Shown: positions 11,685 through 24,041, numbered from the stretch's first letter. The stretch is DNA of 64,000 nt from Trichosphaerium sp. ATCC 40318 (GCA_038496445.1 JALMLS010000057.1:1-64000); one strand, 5' to 3'. Program-made: numbers and translations. The notes: generated by a model not told the origin, from the letters alone.

Positions 11685-13253
11685 CCCTACAGTGGTTGTT
11701 AGGAAACGGGTCGCAAAACCGAATTTTAAAGCATTATGTAACTAAACGTCGTATAGGTAGCTGATGGCACGATGCTAAATAAAAAATAGGCAAAAACAAG
11801 CTACCGTAACGGATTTGCGAGAATAGGTTAAAAATGGAATTTCAAAGCCATAACTACCGCGTACAACACTAATAATAAATAGTTCGCTGCAGAAACAAAG
11901 AAAAATGAAAAAAGAACGTACCAGCAACTTACAAAGCAATCAATAGTATTATCACTTACTCTGCTGCCTATTGTAATAATAAGGGCGTGTGAATGAAAGC
12001 TACAAAAGTCAATTGGGGTAAATCTATTCGTGAATTGACGCCAATCAGTTAAGAACAAGGTTCACAGGAGGATCAAAATTAACAAGGCGAGGAATCAAAG
12101 TTACGCGTAACGTGACTCAGTGTCCTTGTTTTATTTTTTTTGAGAAACGCCATATACGTTTTAATCATGCAAGTGCAGGATATACTCGATCATGGAATTT
12201 GTGAACAAGCCAGCAAAGTCAGCTGACTGATTCCAATTTAGTGGGTTTTTTCGGTATTTGTTACAAAGTTTGAATGTCCAAGCATGCAACACATAAAATT
12301 GGTATTAAACGAAGTTTTTAGTGTAATGACAGAATTGACAGACACCTCAAAGTTGAGATTGTTTTTTTTAAAAGTTGTCGCATGTACTACACAGACTCTT
12401 GGTAATTTCACTTTCTATCTTTATATTGCTTATATATGAGTTCTAGGTGTAGGTTTGTTACAGTTAGCTATTCGGTTTGATCTATATTCATTTTATGCTA
12501 ATATTGTGCACTTAGTCCAATCGTCTGAAATACAGCATCTCCTTCAAGGTACCTATTGGTGATAGCATTTTCGGATTGGTGTCCAACAGGATAATAAAAC
12601 GGATCAAACTTGGATACTATATTGTAATCTGTGATGGCTACAGGCATTGTCATTTTCATAATTCCCGTAATCATTCGATATTTTGCTCTATACACAGATT
12701 GAAGTACTCCATTTAGTTTGATGCATGATCAACAACATCACTGAACACCCCAAGCTTAATATGATATTAAAGTGTTGTAGGATCACGTGCCTTTAAGTCT
12801 ATCAATTAACTCTGAGCCACTCAAACACTGTCTTTGCACTCCCAGTTTTGCTACTGGTCATGCTCAATTTCGGGAAGGAAAATTTGCTCATGTGTCAAAA
12901 CTCGCCAACCTTCATCAATAACTTTGTTAATCTATACTGAGTGCGCGATATTTTAGCGATTTTAGGCTATCACCTACTCCTGCGTCCAGCTGATGCAGTA
13001 ATTGACGCGTAGCTTTACGCGATTTCATGATTGTAACGGTTTGCGTTTATTTTGCGTGAATTTTAAACTATTGGAATAGGTAACAAATGTAGCGGTAAAT
13101 GCGAATAACAAAAGGCAGTATCACTCACAAGTGAAAGTGTTGAGATAACCAAAAAGCAATACATTTTATTCTCCAAGTTATCAGTAGTTATCTATACAAA
13201 CAAAGAATGCGTGTACTTGCGTAATTGCCTTGAATGCAATGTCAGCAACAGCC
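11685..13253. other. Sparse region with unresolved exon-like pieces
   Basis: No complete gene is convincing here. On the minus strand, about 11780-12058 has an open stretch with a GTACGT...TCTGCAG intron-like break that could be 5' untranslated exon or a small gene upstream of the kinase. The ATG of the kinase gene is preceded by CTGTAG, a possible acceptor. See also the ORF at 12498-12695. Confidence 0.35.
12498..12695 (-). CDS. Hypothetical ORF or gene fragment
   Basis: An open minus-strand frame reads VYRAKYRMITGIMKM then MPVAITDYNIVSKFDPFYYP and ends GLSAQY-stop. Its composition looks coding, but no ATG opens it and no flanking exons could be joined. It could be the last exon of an undetected gene or a relic. 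No family is recognised. Confidence 0.2.
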   Translation of the reverse strand: MYRAKYRMITGIMKMTMPVAITDYNIVSKFDPFYYPVGHQSENAITNRYLEGDAVFQTIGLSAQY

Positions 13254-14557
13254 TTAACAACGCACGTACCATTGCTTTGACTTCTTCATCCTACCGCCAA
13301 CTATTTTACCCAGCCACGGAAACGTTGGATAGTACCAACGAAGTACTGACCCAAACGAGTGTGCTATTCCTCCACCACCAATCGAAAGCAATGTGCATGC
13401 TGATACACGATACCTACAGCTGTTAGAGAGCTATCAAAGTAATCTCCACACCATTCTTGACATGAAGTGATGTTTAGTTTTTGTTCTGCGTATCTAACAA
13501 AGTTCGCTATATTGGATTTACTAAACCAGTATCCCCACTCTCTACTCGGTGACTCTCTACGTACAGGGACATTATTTTTCCTACGACTATGAGCAACAGC
13601 GAAATTAACAAGACGCACGGGTTCTTTATAAGCTTATATAATCGGGGAGGTAACACTGATTCAAGGTGTGGACTACAGACTGGTTAAGGGCACAACGACA
13701 GGTAACCATAATAGGCATGTATGTATCCTATCAGTGACAAAAAGTGTCACTGTTAGAACACGTCCTTTAGCTCATTGTGAGTAAGTGTTGTACCTGTCTA
13801 CCAACTCCAATAAACCACTCTGTTTAAGTTCTTTGATACTAAACTTTTCCCAATCACGTGGTGCTTTGACGTTTAGCCTGTGGGCTACCTTATCTATCAT
13901 AGATTTGATATAGTCATCTTCCAAAAAACGGTTTGGTTTTCGGCTTGAGAGAGGGTTAGAAATCTACTACGTACTAAAACGACAACCTGAATCTCCATAG
14001 TTTCCACTCGTGTTCCGGGTAAATATGTTCAAGAGCACAAGACACTGAATCATTGAATCTGTGGAACTTGTTAAAAATAAACCGTTAACTAAGTGCTACC
14101 TATTGTATAGGATGCCCGTAGCGCCTAATTCTCGCATTCTTCGATGGGTAACAGTGTACCAATCATCCAAGCAGTACAAAGTGAGGCGTTCAGCTAAATC
14201 ATCAAAAAATGCCCTTTGGTTATTGTCACTATTCCAATAGTAGTCTGGTACGGATCTTTTAGCACTTTAGCGAGCTGTAAATTATAGTACAAGCCGTACC
14301 CAAATTTCCACTCTATCCAATCATACGAAGGGTACAGTGACTTTACTATATTAGATACAGTGTAACCATATCTACTACTGTGAGTTTTAAAGATTTTGTA
14401 ATACTTACGTCTTTAACAGCGATGTTCCACCGTGACGTATCACGTCCTTGCGAGTTATAGCATAACAGCTCGCTTTGGTGAATGCGCGTAGTTTTGATGC
14501 GACATTTTCAAACAGAACACGTTGGGCAGCCTTTGAGGCCACCCCATATACACGCAT
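13254..14557 (-). CDS. Protein with tandem GG-LL / YP-x-W repeat domain (unknown role)
   Basis: Exons starting at ATG 14557 share a repeating pattern of about 80 residues: a helix (F..LAERL), W-Y-x-V/I-T, a GG(x)LL turn, then SxxxAL..IYPxxxW.xWxF. Clear copies read CYAITRKDVIRHGGTSLL; SNIVKSLYPSYDWIEWKFGY; DDWYTVTHRRMRELGATGIL; ALEHIYPEHEWKLWRF; and IGGGGIAHSFGSVLRWYYP. At least three repeats are present. I know this repeat as a lineage-expanded module of unknown function in several protists and fungi, and I do not know its formal name. Some introns needed to keep frame are short (about 33-40 nt), so a partly decayed copy cannot be excluded. The gene starts 60 bp from the divergent gene at 14618. 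Confidence 0.55.
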
Positions 14558-14617
14558 CGAGTGACAGGCCTGTTTTTAAGGTCAAATGCAGTCTGTTATT
14601 GTTTTTTGCTTTAACAA

Positions 14618-16042
14618 TGTGGAGGTTCTCTCAACGCCTCACTACAGGTAAATATACGCGTAAAGTACGATACAGGCGCAATAAGCGAGCTGTACGGTTA
14701 TTTTGCACAGATAACCCTCCGCCTTTGTCAAAACCAAACTATATAACTCCAGAAGAGTACCAAGAACAGTTACAGACAAACAAAGACGAAGAAAACGTGA
14801 ATATGAAATACTCACAGCAAGAGATGAACAAGCTCTTTGAGGAAGAGAGCAAGGCATTTGCCTACGATAAAGCAAAGGCACAAAAAAACGCCAGGCGACT
14901 GTACAGTATTACAGAGGAAAAAATGTTCTTTCCACCAACGAAAGCCTACTTCAGCGACAAGTTCGGTAAAGACCCTGCCGAGGTGTGGTTGCAAGGAGAC
15001 CGATTTGTACTGAAGTATGTACTTCACAACAACCTCACAGAACTCACACTACTAGAACACGAATGGTGGACTTTTCAGGGCCAAACCCTTTTTCGATTAA
15101 AAGCTCTATGAATTTTGCAAAGTTTGGACACATACTATTCGAGTTTCACACAGTAATGAATGACAATGAGCAAGAGTTTTATCTCACTGACTTTACAGCA
15201 TCTTGGAAATGGCCAATTACAGTAACAAGTAAGCCAACAAAAGAGGACTTTATTCTCAAAGAGTCACGTGATTTATTTTTTATTAATGTGTTCAAATAGC
15301 ACCTGAAGGAGAAACTGTGAAAAAAGATTTGTTATTTTATATGAAGGATAAGGACAGAGTGAAAACACTAATGTTGAGCTTGAGGCTTGCCGAAGATAAT
15401 AAAGTGGACGTACAATATGCAAAAGCTGCACGTATGACAGAAGTATTTACTGATCTTAACAGCCGTTTGCCAAAAGGCTGGAAAATGGTATGTTGGATGA
15501 TGAGTACTTTTTGATTTCTTCTTACTTGTCCTCTTAGAATATTTGCTTTTTTTGCCATCATGGTGAGCTTGAACCAGAACGTGGAGGTACGGGTTTTGGA
15601 GATATTGGTTGCTTTAAATACGATGTAAAAATGTTCGAAAAGGTTAGTAGCAGGTGTCAATTCCTTTTTGTATTAATTGAAGTAGCCGAAATCGCAATTG
15701 GAGCTGGTTACACAATGGCAAACTAGCAAGGTAGAATATGTGCCAGAATTTTACACATGTAATAAGTTCAAGACGAGGACAAGACAGCATTCACCTCCTT
15801 TGGAAACAGACTCAGAAGCATTGGCAAGACTTAAAGTATAGGCTTTCTCTACAAACCAAACTATGTATTTTAATTGGTCTTTTACATAAACTGAAATAGC
15901 ACCATGTATTGCACATATTTCACAAGCGGATCATGTTAACATAACTGGTCATTTTGCTTGTTACTTTGATTACATTAGATCCGTGAAAGTTGTTGAACTG
16001 TTGAATGCTGAAGGAGTTTTAAATCTAGTTCTACCATTGTAA
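14618..16042 (+). CDS. Unknown protein, probable mitochondrial targeting
   Basis: The frame opens MWRFSQRLTTGKYTRKVRYR, rich in Arg, Lys, Ser and Thr with no acidic residue, as in mitochondrial presequences. Exons then encode an acidic/helical part, a region ending DKFGKDPAEVWLQGDRFVLK, then SMNFAKFGHILFEFHTV and FYLTDFTASWKWPITVTSKP, and a C-terminal part ending VVELLNAEGVLNLVLPL. An intron at about 15014-15055 (GTATGT...CTACTAG, 41 nt) is needed to keep the frame. No domain is recognised. The head-to-head neighbour at 14557 leaves a promoter of only about 60 bp for both. Confidence 0.6.
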
Positions 16043-16121
16043 ATACCGGAGTATTCGATATCAAATTGCAGGAGTACTATGTTCACATCCTTAAAGTCTG
16101 TATTAGACCTCCAGTGGCGTC

Positions 16122-16704
16122 TCAAAAACCCAACAAATTCTTTAATGTCACAAACTTCGAATCTATAAATGGATTTTGATTAATCTTGAGAAGGTATACA
16201 TAGCATTCGTACTCAGACCAATCTACCCATTTGGCATACGTGGCTTGATTTAACAGTTCCAATAGATACACAAGCAAAGGATACTTAGGTGTTCTTTTCA
16301 CCACTGTTTTACTCTTTGGCACTACAAGAACTGGGTAGTTTGCATTCACGTGCTTCTTTGCATCACGTTGGCAAGCTGTATTGTATTTATAAGAGTACCT
16401 TAAGTATCTGGTGAATATTGTACCTTCACAATGAAGCCAGTGTCTTTCGAGAAAAGAGTCCAAACAGAATGAACTATTGCGTATTTCATTTAACATGAGC
16501 GCTTGTTTTTCAATCTCTGACTGCCAAACATCCAAAGCCTGTCGGTTAACTTTCCTCTTTTTAACCAACCGCTTTTTTCCAGTTGGCCTAATAGTTGTAT
16601 TAAGCCCATGAAGAACGTTTTAGAAGATAAACAATTAGTGAACAAAAAACCGTTTATGCGCACGTGGTAGCTCGTTTCTTTGTGGTTTGTCTTTTTCTCT
16701 TCAT
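16122..16704 (-). CDS. Small basic protein, weakly ETS-like
   Basis: Two exons. The first, from ATG 16704, encodes MKRKRQTTKKRATT, a likely nuclear localisation signal. A GTGCGC...CTATTAG intron joins it to a 149-codon exon whose start lacks an ATG. The C-terminal part PLLVYLLELLNQATYAKWVD is weakly reminiscent of the first helix and W of an ETS domain, but the recognition helix is not visible, so this is only a hint. A nuclear DNA- or RNA-associated role is inferred from charge alone. Confidence 0.5.
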
Positions 16705-17140
16705 GCCGTTATACCCCTCAAAAGTGATGGTTACTGCAGTTGTACGTCGTTATTCTTTTAAGCCGTTTATGTTTGTTGACCGTTTTTTATTCCTACCCAC
16801 TTTTTAATGTTGCAAATGCTACGTAGACGCAACACTCTGAAATGAGCATTGTCTATGATACTTTTGTAGCTTCTTGTAACAAACTCGTTGAAAAATCGGC
16901 TGAGAGTAGGGAGGACGCATGGGAACTTCGTGATGGAGGCAGCGATTGCTGTTATAATTGTAAAGTATAACTTGTAGTACAGTGACGTTGTAGCCGCTTA
17001 TATTCTTTATAGAAATACCTAGCGCGTACCCACGTATTGCGAAAGCTACAAAGCGACGAAGACACGCCCACTTTTTGTTATTTTGATTACTTTATTGTCT
17101 ATAGTAGTACCTATACTGTCCCAGTACGTCCTACACTGTA
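16705..17140. other. Bidirectional promoter region
   Basis: About 435 bases between the divergent starts of the basic protein gene and the RhoGAP gene. No coding or RNA-gene signal seen. Confidence 0.45.
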
Positions 17141-18969
17141 ATGAGCCGTACATCATCTCACTTCGAAAAGGTTTTGTACTTCAATGTGTACAACTTGGAC
17201 GGATCTCTTTTGACGCCGGAAGAATTCCGTAAAAGCCTTCCACAGCATCTGTCAAATGAAAAGCAAAAATGGAATTTTATTACCCAAGACGTACGCAAAA
17301 TGACACTTTGGTCGCTTCTTATGGTAGTAGGAACACCCAATAACAGGAGTACCTTGTAACTACATACACCCATGCCAAACACAACAAGTAATGGAACAGC
17401 TTCTACAAGGCGCTGCTACCTCTGATTATCTCCTTACGTGGCTTAGTATGTATGGTGCCTTTGTTGGTATTACTGTGAAGCCGCAGTGGCTATTGTAGTA
17501 TCCATTAATAAAGTAGTCGGTACACAAACCGAAAAACTTCAATTATGGACCGACGAAATTTTGTTAAGCAATTCAACCTCTTTCTCCAAATCAAGTTTTT
17601 TGTGCCTTCAAATGCTGTGCAGCGTTATAGTATACCAATGATGTTGCGGAAAAAGAAAGGCAGTGGCCGGCACAAAAAAAAGGCCAGCAAAGCGCTAAAG
17701 CACTGGAAAAAGGTTGTAGGTATTGATAGGAACAGTGACCGCATTCCGCCAATCGTTACAGAGACAGCAGCATATCTAAGAGAGCGTGGTGCGTTGAGCG
17801 TATTTCTTGCGTGATACGCATTTTAAAAGCCTTAGAAATGATGTTAATTAAAATTACTGCCAAAACTAACAACTTGTTTTCAGGACTAGAAGAAGAGGGT
17901 ATTTTTCGCATCCCTGGATCAGCTCAAGAAATAAAGGACGTTAAAAAGCGATATGACAAAGGTACTGCATCGATACCAATTAAGAGCTAAAAAGGGTGCA
18001 GGTAAATCAGTAGATCTTGCATCCATTACAAACAGACACACGGTTGCGGGGTTGTTCAAAGTATTCTTCAGGCAGCTGCCAGAGCCTTTACTTACGTTCG
18101 AACTCTATGACGCATTACTAGCAACTCTTCGTACGTACAATAACGCGATAGACTTTCTTTCTTAATTTGATCAAAGAGCCTTCTGAACTTGCAGAACGCA
18201 TAGAGCGTATACGACAAGTAGTGGACACACTACCACTCGGTAATAAAACGATTCTCAGGTTTTCAATGAAGTTTTTGTATGAAGTGTCATTAAAACAAGA
18301 TGTAAGCTACAAAACCACCTTGACAGACATACATTTATTTTAACTGACACTTTTTTTTCCATTGATCAGAAAAACAAAATGTCAGCTACTAATTTAGCTA
18401 TTGTATTCGCTCCAAATTTGATTCGTACACGTGAAGAAACATATGAGATCATACTCACACACTCTACGCTTGTTAATTCATTAATGACATTACTCATAAA
18501 GCGATACCCACAAATCTTTGAAGTACGTCACAAAGCCATTTTTTTTCTTTTTTTTTTAAAGTTAACTGCACCAAAACCAAGCGAAAAACAGTTGAGTGGC
18601 GTCTATCTTACGAATCTAAATTTTATACAATGACTTCTAATCAAATAAAAGGGAAAGGAGCTTGTGAGTGCTGATCCTAATGAAGGAGAAGCTAAAAAAC
18701 CAGAGTTGATACCACTCAACAAAATCCAAACTATGCAAAGACTTGATAACAAAGGTGCGTTTGGGTTTGGGGTTTTCGACTTTGATGACTTGCTTCCAAC
18801 CGAAACTTGGAGCTCTAAATCTGAGACAACATGGTCTCCTGCACCACCCGTAAAAAGGAAGAAATCTAAATCAAGAAAGACGAAACGCAAATCTACCGCT
18901 ATCGCTAAAAAAAACCCACACGCGAAGTCCAAATCATCTCAGCACACAAAACAACATGTTCGAGGTTAG
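17141..18969 (+). CDS. RhoGAP domain protein
   Basis: Starting at ATG 17141, at least seven exons encode an N-terminal part of unknown fold, a basic stretch (RKKKGSGRHKKKASKALK), and a full RhoGAP domain. The domain shows IPPIVTETAAYLRERG, the arginine finger in EEGIFRIPGSA, NRHTVAGLFKVFFRQLPEPL, and NKMSATNLAIVFAPNLIR. The C-terminal tail has FGFGVFDFDDLLP and a Lys/Arg/Ser-rich end (VKRKKSKSRKTKRKS). It should accelerate GTP hydrolysis on a Rho/Rac-type GTPase, restraining actin and membrane dynamics. All catalytic hallmarks are present. Confidence 0.9.
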
Positions 18970-19013
18970 GGACAACCATGAAGATTCGTATATATTATTA
19001 TTGGAACAACCAT

Positions 19014-19054
19014 TTGAAGTGTAGGTTTTAGAAAGCACGTGACCTACACTTCAA
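19014..19054 (+). other. Perfect 13-bp inverted repeat (hairpin) in the RhoGAP 3' region
   Basis: TTGAAGTGTAGGT at 19014-19026 is repeated in reverse complement as ACCTACACTTCAA at 19042-19054, with a 15-nt loop. It lies about 45 bases past the stop codon and is followed by long T-runs. It could be an mRNA 3' structure, a termination or processing signal, or a remnant of a small foldback element. Confidence 0.75.
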
Positions 19055-19247
19055 GTATTTGTTTTCTTTTTTTTTTCTTTTCTTCAAAAACCTTCTTTAT
19101 ACATATTTGTATTATTCTGTATTATACCTCTCGGTAGAGTAGCATACTTTTTGTTGTTTGATCAAACAGTACATAGAAACGTTTGTTCGTATAACAAATC
19201 TATGTTAATGCATCTACAGATGAGTCTTTGTTCTGTGCTGTAGATGC

Positions 19248-21695
19248 AATGCCGTTTGGTTTTAGTTGTCCAACACGTGGTGGAGATAATGCGCTTGACA
19301 CCATGGAGAATTGGGTACTTCAAATACAAACAGGGTTCCTTAAAATTAATGTGAATATGCGCGATTCAGGTGCGTTTTTACCGCCTTTGTTTTTTTGTAA
19401 GAAGAAAATCACTGTGGTTTTAGGACTTATAGATGAGCTGGAATGCATTGATGAGGGTAGTTGAACTCAAAAAAATCCAACTTTTTTATTATTACATACC
19501 TTATTATATATCTCTTTATTTATATTCATAGAACCTCCTACATCTCTTATGACAGGTGGCCCTAACTCCTTTAACTCAAATAGTGCGCCAGGTGGGTTTT
19601 CTTTAGCGTAGAATGCGTTCGGGTTTAGTGTTGGGTTTTATTGCTGGATTACTAATTTTTTTGTTGTCCTTACATTTAATTGAAAAACAATTTTGACTGA
19701 CTTGGTTTTAAGCTGTTAACTTTGCACCTGGTCCAACTGAGATAAAAGAAGCTGAAGATAGAGAGCGAAGCAAGTATGTTTATAAGTTGTTGACCTACAA
19801 CTATGTTGCTTACACCTTTTTACAGATCGTTGGCACAACATCATCACAAAACACCAAAGAAGGGTAGTACTGTAAGTACTCTCACATATGTAATTCAATG
19901 TAGCGATCTAACATGTTTCTAGAAAGGTTCTAAAAAGAAGAAACACCATCGGCGACGGAAGAGTGCGTCTGCTGGCTCCAAAAAGAAGAAACTTAGCCCT
20001 AGAGGTACGAAAAAAAAAGTAACAATCTTACTAAAACTGGTGTAGTGGAGCGTCGTAAAAAGAAAGAACCTCATGAAGTTGAAGACGAAGAAGATCCAGA
20101 GCGTATTAAGCTTGAACAAGAAGCTCTGAACAAAGTGTTTGGATCAAGGAAACAAAACTTTTATCAAACCTTGCGCGTACGTTAAAAAAAAAAAAAGAAC
20201 ATGGCTTCATTTATACTGCCTTTGCCAATTGTGTATTTATACATTATTAATAGGAGGGCCAATTGGTGCTAGCAAAGAATCTTATCGATGAACAACAGAT
20301 TATATGTGATATAAAAGAACTTGAAAAAATGTCTGAGCAAGTACGTGAAGTTGAAGCTTCTTCTGGGAAAAAAAACCAAAAAAAGTTCGTGCATCTTTTG
20401 TATTAACTGAGAACAGGATCGCGCTAAAATGGAGGCTGATATTTCCCATAAGATTGGTACATTAAGACCACGTAAAACAAGAGTAAAGAAAACCATCCTT
20501 GATGGTGATTTTTTCCAACCAAAAGATGCTGGCAAGTAATTCTTTGAATAACTTGTTCCTTCGTACTCATGTTTTTTTCAGTTTCTCCAAAGTCACCTGT
20601 GCAATCAGTACCACTGGAAGGTCTTGAAGACTTTGCAAAGTACTGGGCTAATCACTATGCTCGCCAAGAGGCTAAAAAAGCAGAAAAGGCTGGATTTGAA
20701 TATAAAAAAAGCTATGATCATTATCATGCTATATTCTATGATCAAGCTCTAGAGAAAGGAAAATTATCACTTGAAAGCAACCCTTCACTAACACTACCTG
20801 ATTCTGAACGAAATGAGATACCTAGTGTATCAGATGAGGTTTCAGACTTGGGCGCAAGGATGTCACTTGCTCTTGATGGTAAGACAGCAGCTGAGTTGCT
20901 TGAAGGTGTTGAAGGCTCTGAATTTGCTCCTGTAGATCAGAAGCGACCACCAAAACCCAGCATGTTAGGTACGCACAGATTTCAGAGCGGTTTTTTTTGT
21001 TTGTTTGGGTTTGAGTAACTAAGCGTTGTTTTGTAGATTTGTCATTACCTCCTCCTCCTGCTAGTGTAAAGATTGATGCCAGCTTATCTCCAGAATTACT
21101 ATCACCTCCTGCTAATATTCCACTGCCACCTCCAATATACTGTACGTCTTTAGGCACTTACAAGCTATCTTTGATTTTCGTGTCTCATATTTCTTAGCGG
21201 AAGAGTCATGGAGTGAAGACGATGATGCAGATGGAGACACTGACGATGAAGATGATGACATCTTCCATGACGACAAGTTTGACGAAGTTGGTACGCTAAA
21301 AGCCAAACAACACACTTAATGTTGTATTGTTTTTTGTATTATTCTAATGTTATTTCGTTAAGAACCCGCGTCACCCCCAGCAGAACCACAGGATCCAGAT
21401 GGTACTTAATAAGCTATAAATTTAAAGTAACGTGAGATCTAACTCGTTCTTTTTTTAATAGCTGTCGCATCTTCAATGCTCTCTGGAGACTTTGGTGATC
21501 TACCTCAATATTTAAGTGGCTTAAAGACCCTTGGACGCCAAGAGCGTACAAAATCTGCTCGTAGACTTCTTGGAACTCTAAAGGTAAGCTTATAAATGAT
21601 GTTATCTTCCCGTGGTTTGTTTTTTTTGACACTTTTGCTCTGCTTAGGCAAAGAAGAAAGGACGTGTTGCTGCAGCCCAGCTCTTTGATTTATGA
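19248..21695 (+). CDS. Charged, largely disordered protein of unknown function
   Basis: Many small exons run from MPFGFSCPTRGGDNALD to the stop at 21693. In order: an N-terminal segment with MENWVLQIQTGFLKI; Ser/Pro/Gly-rich linker; a strongly basic block (KGSKKKKHHRRRKSASAGSK); an acidic block; a helical part GLEDFAKYWANHYARQEAKK; Pro-rich PPPPASVKIDAS; an Asp/Glu-rich run (WSEDDDADGDTDDEDDD); and a final conserved-looking tail, LGRQERTKSARRLLGTLK then AKKKGRVAAAQLFDL. No named domain. Exons are in one orientation and junctions keep frame. The start could lie in an upstream exon. Confidence 0.6.
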
Positions 21696-21866
21696 TTGGT
21701 TAAAAAAAAATGTAAATTATTCATTAAATTATACGAACACCTCTTTTTGGATTTAGACTGAAATACGTGTTAAAAAATTCAATGACTGATGTTTGACTCA
21801 AGAGTAAACAGTGACAAAGGACAGTTCTTTTAACACAAAGCACTACGTTTACACTGGTTTTTCGCT

Positions 21867-23298
21867 CTATGGCAAATACGTAGAGGAAAACGCTTCTTGC
21901 CACATATTAAAGGACTGGTTTGTGATTTTTACAATGCATCCTAGAGAGCCAACCATCTTCTTTGTTATTTGAGTACCATCACAATAAATGTAATCAAGGC
22001 TTGTTAAATCAACAATTCCATCATCTGTGATTTGTGAGCAGCGTGTTAGATCTAATTGCTTAACACCAATAAGACTGTTCACTCCTTTGTCTGTTATGTG
22101 GTTACAACTTTGAAGGCTTATGACTTTAACACCAACCAGGTATCTTAAACCTTCATCTGTTACAGATGTGCGATTAAGAGAAATTGCATGTACTCCAGCA
22201 AGTGCCTTCAAAGTAGTATCATTAACACAATCAAGATACGAAATATCAATGACTTTTACACCTGCCAATTGTTTTATCCCATCATTTGTTACTAATCTAC
22301 AACGAGCCAAGGCAATGCGATATACTCCTACCAAACATGATAGAGTATCATCTGTTACTTGTTTACAACTGCGCATCTCAATACAAGGTATACCAGCCAA
22401 AAGTTGTAACACATTGTTTGATATTTGAGTACAGCCATCAAGATTAATTTTTTTGATTTTGTTTGTTGTTTGATTTTGTGTTAACAGATACTTTACTCCT
22501 TCATCTGTAATGAGTTTACAGTGACCAAAAGATATTTCAGTTGCATTTGTTAGTGCTCTTACACTTTTATCTGTAATATCACAGTGGTCAAGATTTATCT
22601 TGTGTACACTACCTGCAATGGCAATGACACCTTCGTCTGTAATAAAGTAGCAATATGTTAGGTTAATGGTGTGAACCCCAGCAAGCGCTTCAAGTCCTTT
22701 ATCTCTTATATTTGTATGTGTAACATCAATTGTATGAATACCAGCAAGTTCTTGAAGCCATTCATCTTTAAAATGCCCATCTGATAAGTCTAGTGTATGA
22801 ATACCATGAAGTGATTTAAATCCAGAATGTATGTACTTGCATCGAAATTTTCTTATTCGTAGTTGCAGATGATGTACACCTGAAATATGTTCTAACATAA
22901 CATCTGTCAATGAAATCCCCTGATCTTTTATTTCAAGGTGATGGACACCAGAGAGATTTTTAAAGTCATCATCACTCATTTTCAAACGATAAATAAGTAT
23001 TTTAGTATTTTTCAAAAGAGGACTTCCACACAGCGTGACTAGATTTTCTCTTGACTTGACAGTCACCGTTAAATACCCCAAATGATTTAAAATGATTGTA
23101 GAAAAGAGTTTACAAACAAACGTGGCAGATATACGGCATTTCTTGCCCAAAAACGCCAGAATACAAAATATAATTTCTGTCGGTAGCTGAAGCAATTCAA
23201 ATGGCCTGGTAATACGTAATTAGGAAAGATTGTGGTTTAGCGAGTAAAAAGCTAGGCTATTGTAAAAAAACGCACTCTAGTGTTGATGTTCGAAGCAT
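21867..23298 (-). CDS. F-box protein with leucine-rich repeats
   Basis: The large exon (21867 to about 23190) has no ATG at its start. A tiny first exon from ATG 23298 (MLRTSTLE) joined by a GTGCGT...TTACCAG intron gives an in-frame protein of about 450 residues. The F-box-like part LLQLPTEIIFCILAFLGKK is followed by about 14 repeats of the type ITDEGVKYL..L.GVHTINLxxC, the AMN1/FBXL cysteine-containing LRR class. It would act as a substrate receptor of an SCF ubiquitin ligase. The repeated GVHxIxL phrase is unusually regular and resembles LRR proteins of some amoeba-infecting giant viruses as well as protist families. Confidence 0.85.
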
Positions 23299-23431
23299 GC
23301 TCTGTCAGCGCAATTATTTTGTTAAAGAGATGTTGTACACGTGCTTGTATTAAATTGTGACTTAAACAGTGTAACTGTTCAGAAGTGGTTTCAGTGATTG
23401 TTCAACAATTACATTCATTTTGGGTTTGCTC

Positions 23432-24041
23432 ATGTTCAAGAAGAAGAAACGCCCTTCAAAACTATGGAAAAGAATACACAGCTGTTATGACAACAGCCAT
23501 CTGGCAGTCATAGGTCCAAACAGACCCATTACCTCTAACAGTTATATTCAAATTAGACCTGCACTTCATGACATTGCGCAACAGGTAAACTTCTAATCAA
23601 CAAACAACATACATTCAATATCGGGTTTTTTTTTGAAAGCACAGTAAGACCTTGTGTTTTATTTCCTTAAAAAAACAGTTTTTCAAGGCACGGGAGGGAA
23701 ATAAAAAGGTGAAGATTTTGAAGTGTAATTGTAACAGCAAATCTTTTTCCAATGCGCTTGTTTATTTGAAAAAAAATCAGTCTTGACTGTCTCTAACAGC
23801 TGTTCTTTAGCAAAACACAAACATACCTCAATTTTACTACAATCCCAATCGCTGCCGGAGTTACTATGAAACCGGATATTGTGGATACGGCAACCTCTGC
23901 AGGTGGGAACACGGAGAAACTGACTGGCTTCCAAAATACAAGCAAAACGAAGTTTGTAAAGGAAAAGAAAAAACAATTGAGACAATGCATGACGACCCCT
24001 TTATTGCTAGATATGGCCAACGACAACGTGGACTAAAATAA
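23432..24041 (+). CDS. CCCH zinc-finger protein
   Basis: Two exons: 23432 to 23587, then from just after CTTTAG near 23812 to the TAA at 24039. The protein (about 130 residues) begins MFKKKKRPSKLWKRIHSCYD and contains one clean CCCH finger, CRSYYETGYCGYGNLCRWEH (C-x8-C-x5-C-x3-H), preceded by NIPQFYYNPN and followed by GETDWLPKYK. Such single fingers bind RNA, for example in splicing-associated proteins like ZMAT5/U11-U12 20K, which is comparable in size; that link is only a suggestion. Confidence 0.82.

Noticed and set aside
15000-15110. Frameshift in the 14618 gene (two overlapping frames)
   Set aside because: A 41-nt GTATGT...CTACTAG intron restores frame, within the size range of other introns here.
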